Below are positions 36,142 to 44,850 of a stretch of 64,000 nucleotides of DNA, piece after piece (position 1 is the stretch's first letter; each line of letters begins with the position of its first letter). Source of the DNA: Acidipropionibacterium sp. Lineage in GTDB: Bacteria; Actinomycetota; Actinomycetes; Propionibacteriales; Propionibacteriaceae. The notes below the pieces were generated by a model that saw nothing but the letters and a program-made list of their open reading frames with translations, was not told the DNA's origin and did not search any database. Location of the stretch: the NCBI GenBank assembly GCA_022647765.1, contig JALCLH010000003.1, positions 307,384 through 371,383 of the forward strand, in the 5' to 3' direction. The position numbers and the translations under genes were made by a program.

Positions 36142-37584
36142 ATGTCTACTGGTAACACAGAGACGGAAACTCAGCGACATTTGCATTTGTTCGCCGAGCT
36201 AGCCGATTCAATTGACCGGATACCCTTTGGTCATAGGCATATCAAAGTAATCGTCCTCGTGGCCGCAGGGATGATCTTTGACATCTTCGAGTCAAATGCC
36301 CTTGGCGAAGCAGGACCATCTATAATTGCAACATTCGGAATTTCGAAAACTCAACTGGCTCTAGTAAGCTCGGCCACATACATCGGACTTGCATTGGGGG
36401 CATACCTAGCAGGAATAATATCAGACTTTCGGGGACGAAAATTCTCTCTGATATTGAACCTAGTGGTCTATAGCGTAGGCGGCGCATTCTGTGCTCTTTC
36501 ACCAAGCTATGAGACTCTTGTTGCGGCTCGATTCATTGTCGGTCTAGGTCTTGGAGGTGAGCTAGCTGTAGGTATCGCGCTCGTCAGCGAAATGGTTCCA
36601 TCACCTAAACGAGCCAGTGCTGTGGCGGCACTCAATGTAGTGTCCGGTGGTCTCGGAAACATGCTCGCACCGCTCTATGCAATCCTGGTTCTGGTTGTCC
36701 TCGGAAACTTCTTCGGGGGATCTTCGGTCAGTTGGCGTTGGCTTTTCGGACTTCTGCTTATTCCCGTACTCTTGGTCCTCGTTATGCGACGCGGCATGCC
36801 GGAATCGCCACGGTATCTGCTGCGAAAAGGAAAGATCGAAGAAGCTAACTCAGTTCTATCGTATCTGTCTGACGGATCTGTTCCAGACTCTGAACTGTAT
36901 CTCGATGTCCCAACTGATGCCGAGGCACGGACCGACGCAGTCACTGAAAAGGTACATCTAACCGAAGTATTTAGGAAACCGTTGCTCCGCCGCACGGTGA
37001 CGGCAGCTGGCGCGTACTTCCTCGTTGTTGCGGCGCAGATGTCACTTCTGACACTCATGCCATCGTTCTTAGTGGCGCGTGGATCGACGCTCGGAAAGAG
37101 TCTCGTCTACACCATGCTTATGCAGACGGGAAGCCTGCTTGGAGCCTTGGCTGCCGTATACACGGCGCGTTTTCCCCGTCGTGCAGTACTAGTTGTGGCG
37201 GCGGTGCTTGGCTGTGTAGTCGGGGTACTTTGGGGAACGACCACGAGCAGCGACGTGGCAGTTGTTGTATTTGGTGCCCTGTTTCAGTTCTTCACGTTGC
37301 TTGTGACAACTACACTGTGGTCTTGGGCGCCTGAGCTCTATCCGACACGTGTACGCGGCTTTGGAGTGTCCTTTATTAAGGGAACCGGTGGTGTGGGAAT
37401 CGTCGTCATCCCACCGCTCATCGCTGTGATTTTTGCATCAGGAGGGCTGCCGGCAGTGTTTGTCACTTTGGCAATCATGTTTGCATTGATTGCAGTGGCT
37501 GCCCTCTTGGGGGTCGAGACAAAAGGCAAAGTCCTTGAAGATCTTAACGAGAAGCAAGAACTCGCCGGATCCGTCACCTTGTGA
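36142..37584 (+). CDS. MFS transporter (sugar/organic acid porter type), first gene of island operon
   Basis: A protein of 480 residues with about 12 helices. Motif A GIISDFRGRKFSL follows helix 2; the second half carries LYPTRVRGFGVSF and the late PESPRYLLRKGK loop typical of sugar and aromatic-acid porters. It probably imports the operon substrate by proton symport. Codon and base use are clearly more AT-rich than in flanking genes, a sign of transfer. It is 17 bases from the next gene; the six genes 36142-43444 appear to be one transcript. Confidence 0.87.
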   Translation: MSTGNTETETQRHLHLFAELADSIDRIPFGHRHIKVIVLVAAGMIFDIFESNALGEAGPSIIATFGISKTQLALVSSATYIGLALGAYLAGIISDFRGRKFSLILNLVVYSVGGAFCALSPSYETLVAARFIVGLGLGGELAVGIALVSEMVPSPKRASAVAALNVVSGGLGNMLAPLYAILVLVVLGNFFGGSSVSWRWLFGLLLIPVLLVLVMRRGMPESPRYLLRKGKIEEANSVLSYLSDGSVPDSELYLDVPTDAEARTDAVTEKVHLTEVFRKPLLRRTVTAAGAYFLVVAAQMSLLTLMPSFLVARGSTLGKSLVYTMLMQTGSLLGALAAVYTARFPRRAVLVVAAVLGCVVGVLWGTTTSSDVAVVVFGALFQFFTLLVTTTLWSWAPELYPTRVRGFGVSFIKGTGGVGIVVIPPLIAVIFASGGLPAVFVTLAIMFALIAVAALLGVETKGKVLEDLNEKQELAGSVTL

Positions 37585-37601
37585 ATTGAGGAAGGTTTAC
37601 C

Positions 37602-38489
37602 ATGTCAATACGAATTGTAGCTGCGAAGAGCCTTTCGTACGCACCCCAGTATGTGGCTCTCCGTCGAGGGGACTTCGAACAATATGGAGTCGAGGCTGAA
37701 ATCGAGGAGCAGACGCCGGGGAAAACTTCAATCGCCGACATCATCACAAAGGGACAAGGGGATCTTGTCCTAGGAAGTCTGGTGTTTGCAAATCGCCTCG
37801 CAAGCACAGTGGACAGTGAGATCGTAGGAGTGAGTAATCACCGCTCGCGGCACATGCTCTTCGCCCGTACAGGATCACCCGAAGACACAAGACAGTTCGA
37901 CTGGGCAAGCAGTCTTCAGCACAAGGTGATTGTTGTGGCTCCCACATTCGTTCCAACATCGTGGGTCGCTTTCGTCGAAGTACTGCGCGAGCATCAGGTG
38001 TCACTCGATGATGTGCACCTGCTGGTCGGCTACACTCCGGAGGCAGTAGTCGAGGAGTTTCTTGCCGGTCAGGGAGATCTGCTTCTTGCCGGTTGTGAAG
38101 AAGGACTTGATCCGGGTCTCTCCGGGGTAGGCACGCTTGCCGACGGGCTAGGCGAAGTGCCTTGGTCCGTGTACTGCGCTTCATCTAGTTGGGCAAATAA
38201 TCATGAAGATGATCTTCGCGGATTCCGAAAAGGGCTAGGCAAGGCCCAGAAGTGGCTTGCTTCCTCTGGACCGCATGAAGTCGCCGAGGTCCTTCAGCCT
38301 GAGTTTCCAAACATATCCAGGACAGACTTGGAAGCGAAGATAAAAATGTTCCAACGCGTAGGATTCTGGGCGGACAAGCCTGATGTGCACCCAGCGGCGG
38401 TCGTGCGCTGGGCTCGGATGCTAGCTGATTCGGGAATGATTGAGTCTAGCGAACGACTTGAAAACATGATGAATGAGGTAGTCGCATGA
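37602..38489 (+). CDS. NMT1/THI5-like protein without signal peptide
   Basis: A protein of 295 residues with a type II periplasmic-binding-protein fold: KSLSYAPQYVALRRGDFEQYGVEA is the NMT1/THI5 entry motif, followed by the two-lobe pattern (VVAPTFVPTSWVAFVEVL; GFRKGLGKAQKWLASSG; WADKPDVHPAAVVRWARML). It starts directly with MSIRIVAAK, no signal or lipobox, and no ABC permease or ATPase is near. It is thus probably cytoplasmic: an enzyme of this fold (as 4,5-dihydroxyphthalate decarboxylase and THI5 are) or an intracellular binding protein. It overlaps the next gene by 4 bases. Confidence 0.8.
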   Translation: MSIRIVAAKSLSYAPQYVALRRGDFEQYGVEAEIEEQTPGKTSIADIITKGQGDLVLGSLVFANRLASTVDSEIVGVSNHRSRHMLFARTGSPEDTRQFDWASSLQHKVIVVAPTFVPTSWVAFVEVLREHQVSLDDVHLLVGYTPEAVVEEFLAGQGDLLLAGCEEGLDPGLSGVGTLADGLGEVPWSVYCASSSWANNHEDDLRGFRKGLGKAQKWLASSGPHEVAEVLQPEFPNISRTDLEAKIKMFQRVGFWADKPDVHPAAVVRWARMLADSGMIESSERLENMMNEVVA

Positions 38490-39601
38490 GTGACTTGCGA
38501 ATAAAGGAGCCATCGTTGCGGTCATTTCTTAGTCGTTCCGTAACCACTGAGGAAAAGAATCGAGCGCGCAGGCTTCATGACCGAAGCATCGTCATAGACA
38601 CGTGTGGCGCGTTGCCGATGGGACGCAATGGACGATTCGAGGACTCTATACATTCGCTCAGGGCTGGTGGAGTGAACTGCATCGGGATGACCCTCTCTGC
38701 TGAGGAGCATGACACTAAATCAGCCATGGATCAGATCAAGTTCTGGAATAAAGCCATACTTGACAACTCAACGGAGTTGGTGAACGTCCGGTCGGCCGAT
38801 GAAATCAGGCAGGCACACTCCGATGGTCGGATTGCGATCTATTACATGTTTCAGAATGGAAAACCATTCGCGGACGATCCAGGAAATGTGGAGTTGTTTC
38901 GCGACATGGGAGTTATTTCCTCCGCGGTCACGTATAATCATCGCAATTTTTTGGGTGACGGATGTATGGAACCGGAGAATTCCGGGATTAGTATGACTGG
39001 CAAGGCCATGATTCGCGAGATGAATCGTGTTGGGATGCTGGTCGACCTCTCCCATGCCGGGAAACGGACTCAATACACGGCTGCCGAGTACTCGGTTTCA
39101 CCGCCGTATTTTTCACACAATAATTGCTACAGTGTTATCCCCAATCGGCGGAATGCTGAGGATGAAACAATGCGTATTGTTGCGGAGAAGGGGGGAAATA
39201 TGAATGCAATGCCGTTGGAGCTCGGTGAGACCGATCATCCAACAGTGGCAGATATGGTTGACCATGTCATGCACATGATCGAGATTATGGGCCCGGAGCA
39301 TGTGGGATTCGCCATGGACTATCCGAAGGGGAGGAGCAGTGTCTATGAGACTGCATTCATCGATGATGATGGATTCTTGAATATCCAATATGACGGGACA
39401 TTGCACGTCAAACATCTGGACTGGTCGGGTGGTGGAGTCTTGCGACGGCCGCCGTGGTACTTATACGCCGAGGGAGTCGACACCTACATTGGATTGCCCA
39501 ACTTGACACTCGAAATGGTCGCCCGAGGTTTGGATGATACGGTAATCTCGGGAGTGCTTGGAGGAAATTTTTTAAGCCTCCTTGAACGTGTAGTTGGATG
39601 A
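38486..39601 (+). CDS. Membrane-dipeptidase-like (peptidase M19) hydrolase with altered metal site
   Basis: A protein of 371 residues, TIM barrel of the amidohydrolase superfamily. The usual DGHND metal motif is here IDTCGALP (no His, no second Asp), and the bridging Glu position reads FQNG. The later His ligands are kept (LVDLSHAG; FSHNNC), as is the Asp in VGFAMDYP. A mononuclear site or a changed reaction is likely; true dipeptidase activity is doubtful. It is cytoplasmic (no signal). Translational coupling to the NMT1-like gene suggests the two act in sequence. Confidence 0.82.
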   Translation: MSDLRIKEPSLRSFLSRSVTTEEKNRARRLHDRSIVIDTCGALPMGRNGRFEDSIHSLRAGGVNCIGMTLSAEEHDTKSAMDQIKFWNKAILDNSTELVNVRSADEIRQAHSDGRIAIYYMFQNGKPFADDPGNVELFRDMGVISSAVTYNHRNFLGDGCMEPENSGISMTGKAMIREMNRVGMLVDLSHAGKRTQYTAAEYSVSPPYFSHNNCYSVIPNRRNAEDETMRIVAEKGGNMNAMPLELGETDHPTVADMVDHVMHMIEIMGPEHVGFAMDYPKGRSSVYETAFIDDDGFLNIQYDGTLHVKHLDWSGGGVLRRPPWYLYAEGVDTYIGLPNLTLEMVARGLDDTVISGVLGGNFLSLLERVVG

Positions 39602-39644
39602 GCGAAGCTACGTTAGCTGCGCGCATGCGCTATCAGAGGTGGGT

Positions 39645-40574
39645 ATGAAAGAGATCGATGTGAATGATTGGACGAGACGCGACTTCGTAGGGTACGGGCG
39701 CCATAGGCCAAAGGTGCGCTGGCCCGATGGTGCCGCTGTGGTCGTGAATTTCTGTATCGCGTACGAGGAGGGTGCCGAGCGGTCAGTACTACTGGGCGAT
39801 TCCGAGGGCGAGTCGCTGGGTCCGGGACGGAGTGTGCCTTCCGGGTCCCGGGATCTCGCAGTGGAATCTGTGTTTGAGTATGGGAGCCGGGCAGGCATCT
39901 GGCGTATCGCACGCATCCTGCAGCATTACGGAGTGCCTGCAACTCTATTTGCTGCTGGGATGGCGCTTGAGCGCAATCCTGAGGTGTGTCGGTGGATTCG
40001 GGAGACTGGAAACGATGTCTGTGCGCATGGTTATCGGTGGCTCGATCCGATAGCTATGAGTGAGGAGGAAGAGCGGGAGCAGATCAGGCGTGCGGTTGAG
40101 TCAATTCGCGAGACCACTGGGCGGCCGCCTGCTGGGTGGCGTACGCGTACCGGCCCAACTATTCGGACTCGTAGACTGCTGGTAGAACATGGCGGGTTCC
40201 TCTATGACTCAGACAGTTATAATGATGATCTTCCGTATGAGCTGATATCGGGTAGTCAACGACACCTGGTGATTCCCTACACCCTGACGTACTCCGAAGG
40301 GCGCTTGATCCAACCCCTAGGTTTCACTAGTCCAGTGGACTTCTGGGATACATGCATCGCTGGGCTTGAGGAACTCCATAAGGAGGGACTCGATGGTGAA
40401 CCGAAGATGATGTCCATTGGGTTACACCCAAGACATACTGGGCAAGCGGGTCGTGTAGGAGGCCTGCGTCGTTTCATCGAACGTGCGCAAGAACTTGGTT
40501 CTGTGCGGTTTATGCGACGTGAGGATATTGCTGTCCATTGGCGAAAACTTTTGGAAAATGTCGAATCAAGATGA
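39645..40574 (+). CDS. Polysaccharide deacetylase-family protein, PuuE-like (allantoinase type)
   Basis: A protein of 309 residues, NodB-type barrel. PuuE-type entry VVVNFCIAYEEGAERSVLLG; metal-binding His in VCAHGYRWLD; PAGWRTRTGPTIRTRRLL; late His in GLHPRHTGQAGRV. The cytoplasmic start (no signal) and the YEEGAE motif place it with PuuE-like allantoinases/ureide hydrolases rather than cell-wall deacetylases. GAGG precedes the ATG at 39645; an upstream TTG at 39594 is less likely. Fourth gene of the operon, 43 bases after the dipeptidase-like gene. Confidence 0.82.
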   Translation: MKEIDVNDWTRRDFVGYGRHRPKVRWPDGAAVVVNFCIAYEEGAERSVLLGDSEGESLGPGRSVPSGSRDLAVESVFEYGSRAGIWRIARILQHYGVPATLFAAGMALERNPEVCRWIRETGNDVCAHGYRWLDPIAMSEEEEREQIRRAVESIRETTGRPPAGWRTRTGPTIRTRRLLVEHGGFLYDSDSYNDDLPYELISGSQRHLVIPYTLTYSEGRLIQPLGFTSPVDFWDTCIAGLEELHKEGLDGEPKMMSIGLHPRHTGQAGRVGGLRRFIERAQELGSVRFMRREDIAVHWRKLLENVESR

Positions 40575-40616
40575 TCAAGTTCTCGAAGGGCATACAGTCG
40601 GAGGACGGGAAAACAG

Positions 40617-42062
40617 ATGAATAGTTTTATGAAGAAGGTCGGAGCATTTGTGGGAGGAAGGACTGTCTTCACTGGTCAGTCGCTTCCTATACGAGATCCT
40701 AGCACTGGAGAAGTTTTTGCGGAGCTCACTGAATGTGACGGGAATGCGATAGACTCGGCCGTTGATGCGGCACGAGGTGCGTTCGACCGTGAATGGCGTC
40801 GTACCAGTGCGGGTGAACGAGCTGTGGCTCTTAACAGAGTCGCGGATGCGATTCGTGGTCATAGTGACGAGTTGACGAGAATTGAAAGCAGAGATACCGG
40901 GAATCCCTTGCGACAAGCTCGGGTAGATGTGGATTTTGCTGAGCGCTATTTTCGATATTACGCAAATATGGTCGAAGCGGTGTTTGGTGATGTAATCCCG
41001 GGGCCGACCGACCGCCTCACGATGACGATCCGTGAGCCATTTGGTGTGACGGGACATATTATTCCATGGAACTATCCACTGGGAATTGGCACCCGAACGA
41101 TCGCCCCGGCGCTCGCGGCTGGGAACTGTTGCGTTCTCAAGCCTGCAGAGGACGCGTCTATGAGCTGCGTACGGCTCGCGGAACTGGCATTCGAGGCAGG
41201 GCTTCCTGCTGGAGTTCTGAACGTGATCACCGGAACGGGAGCTACAGTTGGCGCGGCGTTGGCAGCGCATCCTGGAATTTCTCGAGTTGCGTTTACAGGA
41301 TCGGTTCCTGTTGGTATCAGCGTTGCTCAGGCGGCAGCCGTCAATCTGGTTCCTGCTGATCTGGAGCTGGGAGGCAAGTCGGCTAATATTGTGTTCGCTG
41401 ACGCGGATCTAGAGACTGCTATTCCAGCTGTTGCGCAGTCTATCCTTCAGAATGCTGGGCAAACCTGCTCCGCAGGTTCGCGCGTACTAATTGATGCCCG
41501 AGTGCATGATGAAGTAGTGCAACGTCTTGTTCAGATTTTTGAGGGCACGAAACTTGGTGCTGGGATTGACGATCCTGATATGGGCCCGGTGATCTCCGAG
41601 AAGCAACGAGATCGGGTTCTTGACTACATTTCGGAGGGAGAGCATGAAGCGGAACTCGTGACCGGTGGCGCAGTTCCACCGGTAGTGGGGTCCCTTGGTG
41701 GATACTTCGTTCAACCCACAATTTTTGATCAAGTTGGACCTTCTGCGCGTATTTCGCGGGAGGAGATCTTTGGCCCGGTACTTGCAGCGACAACCTTTGA
41801 TACGGAGGACGAGGCAGTATCCCTCGCCAATGCCTCGGACTACGGCTTGGTTGCTGGGGTATGGACAGTGAATGGATCGCGTGCCATGCGGCTTGTCAGG
41901 GATCTTCAGGTTGGGCAGGTACTTGTAAACACCTACTCCAATGGAGTCGAGCTGCCCTTCAGTGGACGGAAGTGCTCCGGGTATGGACTTGAGAAGGGAT
42001 TTGATGCGTTGCGTGCCTTTACCCAGGTCAAGGGTGCCGTTGTAATGATGAAGGCAGTATGA
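40617..42062 (+). CDS. Aldehyde dehydrogenase family protein
   Basis: A protein of 481 residues of the NAD(P)-dependent ALDH superfamily. The oxyanion Asn is in HIIPWNYPLGIG, the general base Glu in LELGGKSANIV (about 250), the nucleophile Cys in NAGQTCSAGSRVL (about 285), and a cofactor contact is EEIFGPV. Betaine-aldehyde / semialdehyde dehydrogenase style. It probably oxidises an aldehyde or semialdehyde released after ring cleavage to the acid. It overlaps the amidohydrolase gene by 4 bases. Confidence 0.9.
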   Translation: MNSFMKKVGAFVGGRTVFTGQSLPIRDPSTGEVFAELTECDGNAIDSAVDAARGAFDREWRRTSAGERAVALNRVADAIRGHSDELTRIESRDTGNPLRQARVDVDFAERYFRYYANMVEAVFGDVIPGPTDRLTMTIREPFGVTGHIIPWNYPLGIGTRTIAPALAAGNCCVLKPAEDASMSCVRLAELAFEAGLPAGVLNVITGTGATVGAALAAHPGISRVAFTGSVPVGISVAQAAAVNLVPADLELGGKSANIVFADADLETAIPAVAQSILQNAGQTCSAGSRVLIDARVHDEVVQRLVQIFEGTKLGAGIDDPDMGPVISEKQRDRVLDYISEGEHEAELVTGGAVPPVVGSLGGYFVQPTIFDQVGPSARISREEIFGPVLAATTFDTEDEAVSLANASDYGLVAGVWTVNGSRAMRLVRDLQVGQVLVNTYSNGVELPFSGRKCSGYGLEKGFDALRAFTQVKGAVVMMKAV

Positions 42063-43444
42063 GCGCAGTAGACATCGTTGTTCGTGGCGGGACGGTGGTC
42101 TTGCCCGATGAGGTAAAGGACGCGGACCTGTTCGTCCGAGATGGCAGGATTGCAGGAGTCGTCGAACCGGGTACCGCGGCTGATGCGGGGGAGACGATCG
42201 ATGCGACTGGCCTCACAGTCATGGCGGGCATGATCGATACACATGTGCATCTACGTGATCCGGGGCAACCTCATCGCGAGACGTTCGCTACCGGAACTTC
42301 TGCGGCCGCCCGCGGCGGCGTGACGACCGTACTAGAAATGCCTTCCGGTGTTCCTGCGGTGTCCGATCGAGCATCCCTTCTCGGAAAGCGGGACATTGTC
42401 GGACCCAAGGCATTTGTGGATTTTTGCCTGTATGGAGGTGCTGGGAAATCAAACATCACGAAGATCAGGGAGCAGGCCAACTCTGGTGCGATCGCGTTTA
42501 AGTCGTTTATGAATGCACCCCGTGCGGGTGCCGATCCTGGGATGGAAAGTCGTTGTCTGCCGGATGATGCGACTTTTCTCGCGGCGATGCGTGAGGTCGC
42601 GACGACAGGCCGGGTTGCGGTCGTGCACGCGGAGAACGAATCGATTTGTCGTGCAGAGGCCTCTCGGCTCAGAGGAACACACCGTGGTGGTGCGCTGGCT
42701 CACGCTGAATCGCGTCCGGCGATTGCTGAGGAGGAGGCGGTGGTTCGTGCTTTGACGTTGGCGCATTCGGCAGGTGCCAGAGTATCTATCGCCCATGTCA
42801 GCACGGCCGGTGCTGTCAAAGCGATCCGTGCAGCGAAGGCTCGCGGGTATCTGGTCACCGCTGAAGCATGCCCGCACCATCTTGTACGTACTGCTGAGGG
42901 CAGTCGTGAGCTCGGTCCATACGCAAAGATGAATCCTCCACTGCGCAGCGAGACAGATGTTGAGGCACTTTGGGAAGGAGTGCTGGATGGAACTATAGAT
43001 TTTATTGGTTCGGATCATGCTCCTTATACGACTGCGGAAAAGGAGGTAGGTTGGGCCGACATATGGGCGGCCCCTCCTGGTGTCCCTGGCGTGGAAGCGA
43101 GCTTGCCAATTTTGATGACAGCCGTGCATCGGGGACGCTTGACTCTTCCGCAGCTCACCCGGATCACCGCGCGGAACGCGGCTCATACGTTCGGACTCGC
43201 TCCACGTAAGGGTGAGCTTGTGGCGGGCGCAGATGCTGATTTTGTCCTGATGGACCTGGCCCGACACGAGAGATTCGACATCTGCGAATGGCAAACTAAG
43301 TCGCGCAGGTCTGCCCGTCTGTGGGATGGATACGAGGCTGTAGGTGTGGTACGCGCAACGTTTGTGCGGGGACACGTGGTCTATCGGGATGGTGAGATCC
43401 GCGGAGAGCAAGGATACGGCCATTTCCTCACTCCAGTGATCTGA
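42059..43444 (+). CDS. Dihydroorotase/allantoinase-like cyclic amidohydrolase
   Basis: A protein of 461 residues, amidohydrolase barrel. Metal ligands: HxH in IDTHVHLRDPG (about 60), the carboxylated Lys in AFKSFMNAP (about 148), His in VVHAENES (185), His in IAHVSTAG (241), and Asp in IGSDHAPYT (313). AllB/hydantoinase subgroup: it opens five- or six-membered cyclic amides (allantoin, hydantoin, dihydropyrimidine). Last gene of the operon. With the PuuE-like gene it provides a second, unrelated fold for similar chemistry. Confidence 0.88.
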   Translation: MSAVDIVVRGGTVVLPDEVKDADLFVRDGRIAGVVEPGTAADAGETIDATGLTVMAGMIDTHVHLRDPGQPHRETFATGTSAAARGGVTTVLEMPSGVPAVSDRASLLGKRDIVGPKAFVDFCLYGGAGKSNITKIREQANSGAIAFKSFMNAPRAGADPGMESRCLPDDATFLAAMREVATTGRVAVVHAENESICRAEASRLRGTHRGGALAHAESRPAIAEEEAVVRALTLAHSAGARVSIAHVSTAGAVKAIRAAKARGYLVTAEACPHHLVRTAEGSRELGPYAKMNPPLRSETDVEALWEGVLDGTIDFIGSDHAPYTTAEKEVGWADIWAAPPGVPGVEASLPILMTAVHRGRLTLPQLTRITARNAAHTFGLAPRKGELVAGADADFVLMDLARHERFDICEWQTKSRRSARLWDGYEAVGVVRATFVRGHVVYRDGEIRGEQGYGHFLTPVI

Positions 43445-43931
43445 GTCCAGCGGGTCGTTTCGAGGCGCTGAGATCACGGAAACGGCCAGGCGGCGCCCCA
43501 GGCCGGCGAGGCCGCGTGCGAGTGATGCGCGGCCTTGGGGGCCGGGGCGTCGTTAGCGGATGTGAAGTGGGCTCGTCTTGTGCTGTCTGAGTTGAGCGTC
43601 TGCTATACGGTGTCTGCGCTCGTAACGGCGGCGGGTATGGCGGCGATGCCATCGGCTCGGGAGCGGTGTCCCCAGGTGCCCCTTGTGTGGGTCGGGTCGC
43701 CGGGACGGTTCACCGTGGGACCAGGCTGGTGATATATCCTCACTTCCCGAAGAGACTAGGCCGGGTCTGGCGTCCACGTCGTCCTGGTGCCGGTCACACG
43801 TGGGCGAAGGAGATGGAATCGCATGGCAGGGTCAAGCCTCTCCTGTCCGCCGGAGCGGCCGGCACGCCCTGTCGTGAGGATCTCTCGTATGGCGAGGCGG
43901 CCATTGTGGACGCGCATGGTAAGGATTACTC
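43445..43931. other. 487-base gap with no convincing gene
   Basis: Between the amidohydrolase and the regulator. Base composition returns towards the GC-rich background. Short open frames exist on both strands but none has a family signature. A weak inverted repeat (CGTTTC...GAAACG, from about 43456) follows the amidohydrolase stop and could be a terminator. The regulator promoter presumably lies near 43870-43930. Confidence 0.5.
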
Positions 43932-44699
43932 ATGCCTCTTCCCACTGACGAGTTGCAGCTCGTGGTCTTGACATGCATAGCAAACTCGGACGAGCCGGTC
44001 GGGTCTTTACGTCTTTCCCAAGCCTTGTCGGAGCAGGGAGTCCGCATCGCCGAGGCAACGGCTGGTCGTTACCTTCACTCGCTCCAACGGGATGGCTATG
44101 TGACTTCACTTGGCCCGAAGAAAGGACGGGTGATCACGCGTAAGGGGCGGGACCGGGCGCTGCTTCTTCGGCGTCGAGCGGTGCAGATCGAACGCGGTAG
44201 AAAAATCGCCAGATTGTCTGAGATTGCAGATATTGATGATCTGATTGCGGTGTTGCACGTCCGCCGAGGAGTCGAAGCAGAGGGTGCCGCGCTTGCCGCC
44301 ATCGAAGCAGACGCAGGAACAGCTTCGGCAATCTTAGGTGAGGCATTGCGACATGCGCAGATAGTTCGTGAAGGCTCAATCCCCACACCTGAAGAATCAA
44401 CTCGGTTCCACCTCAGCATCGCAGAGGCCAGTTCGAACCCCGTCCTCCTTTCGGTGGCTCAAACGCTTATGGATCCCGCGAATCAACGGCGTCTCCGCAG
44501 TGGGGAGGACGTATCCGTTAGCCTCAATGTTGTTGCGATACAAGCGGCGGAACATGTGGCAATCGCAGAAGCGATCCAGCGGGGGAATAGCGTAGAGGCA
44601 GAGAATCTGATGCGTCGCCATCTCGATGGATTCATAGACGCTGCGCGTGGATTTCGGGACCGACAGGCTGGCATTCCCGCAGCATTCGTGGAGCTTTGA
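43932..44699 (+). CDS. FCD-domain transcriptional regulator with atypical N-terminal winged helix
   Basis: A protein of 255 residues. C-terminal half (about 95-240) is an FCD-type ligand domain of the GntR/FadR family: DLIAVLHVRRGVEAEGAALA, the metal/ligand His in RFHLSIAEASSNP and AAEHVAIAEAI plus RRHLDGFI. The N-terminus (DELQLVVLTCIANSDEPVGS, EATAGRYLHSLQRDGYV, GRVITRKGRDRA) is not the usual GntR HTH but looks like the winged helix found in RNase R/NrpR-type proteins. Encoded after the catabolic operon on the same strand, separated by 487 bases; probable regulator of the island. Confidence 0.78.
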   Translation: MPLPTDELQLVVLTCIANSDEPVGSLRLSQALSEQGVRIAEATAGRYLHSLQRDGYVTSLGPKKGRVITRKGRDRALLLRRRAVQIERGRKIARLSEIADIDDLIAVLHVRRGVEAEGAALAAIEADAGTASAILGEALRHAQIVREGSIPTPEESTRFHLSIAEASSNPVLLSVAQTLMDPANQRRLRSGEDVSVSLNVVAIQAAEHVAIAEAIQRGNSVEAENLMRRHLDGFIDAARGFRDRQAGIPAAFVEL

Positions 44700-44726
44700 T
44701 GTGAATCCTTGGTGATGCGGTCGGGG

Positions 44727-44840
44727 TCACTTTTCGAGGTTGGTGTCTGGAGTATGGACGTAAGCCCTCGCTAGAGCCTCAATAGCTCTACCGGCCATGG
44801 GTCGGCTGACCACTTCTGCGTCCAGATAGGCCAGTGTCAT
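44727..44840 (-). pseudogene. Truncated PIN toxin next to island edge
   Basis: ATG at 44840 reads MTLAYLDAEVVSRPMAGRAI and stops after 37 residues at 44727. The start matches the PIN toxin at 57760 (LLFLDANALASPVTRTLL), and it begins 10 bases after the stop of an antitoxin-like gene, as expected for the partner. The remaining 80% is missing where the island ends, so the insertion probably cut the toxin. Confidence 0.6.
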
Positions 44841-44850
44841 CCGCTACCTA

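Noticed and set aside
36142..43444. Purine ureide (allantoin) operon as firm assignment
   Set aside because: Allantoate amidohydrolase, ureidoglycolate enzymes and urate genes are absent, and the NMT1-like and M19-like genes do not belong there; substrate left open.
43535..43922. Short open frames in the 487-base gap of the island
   Set aside because: Overlapping frames on both strands, no ribosome sites, no domain signature.
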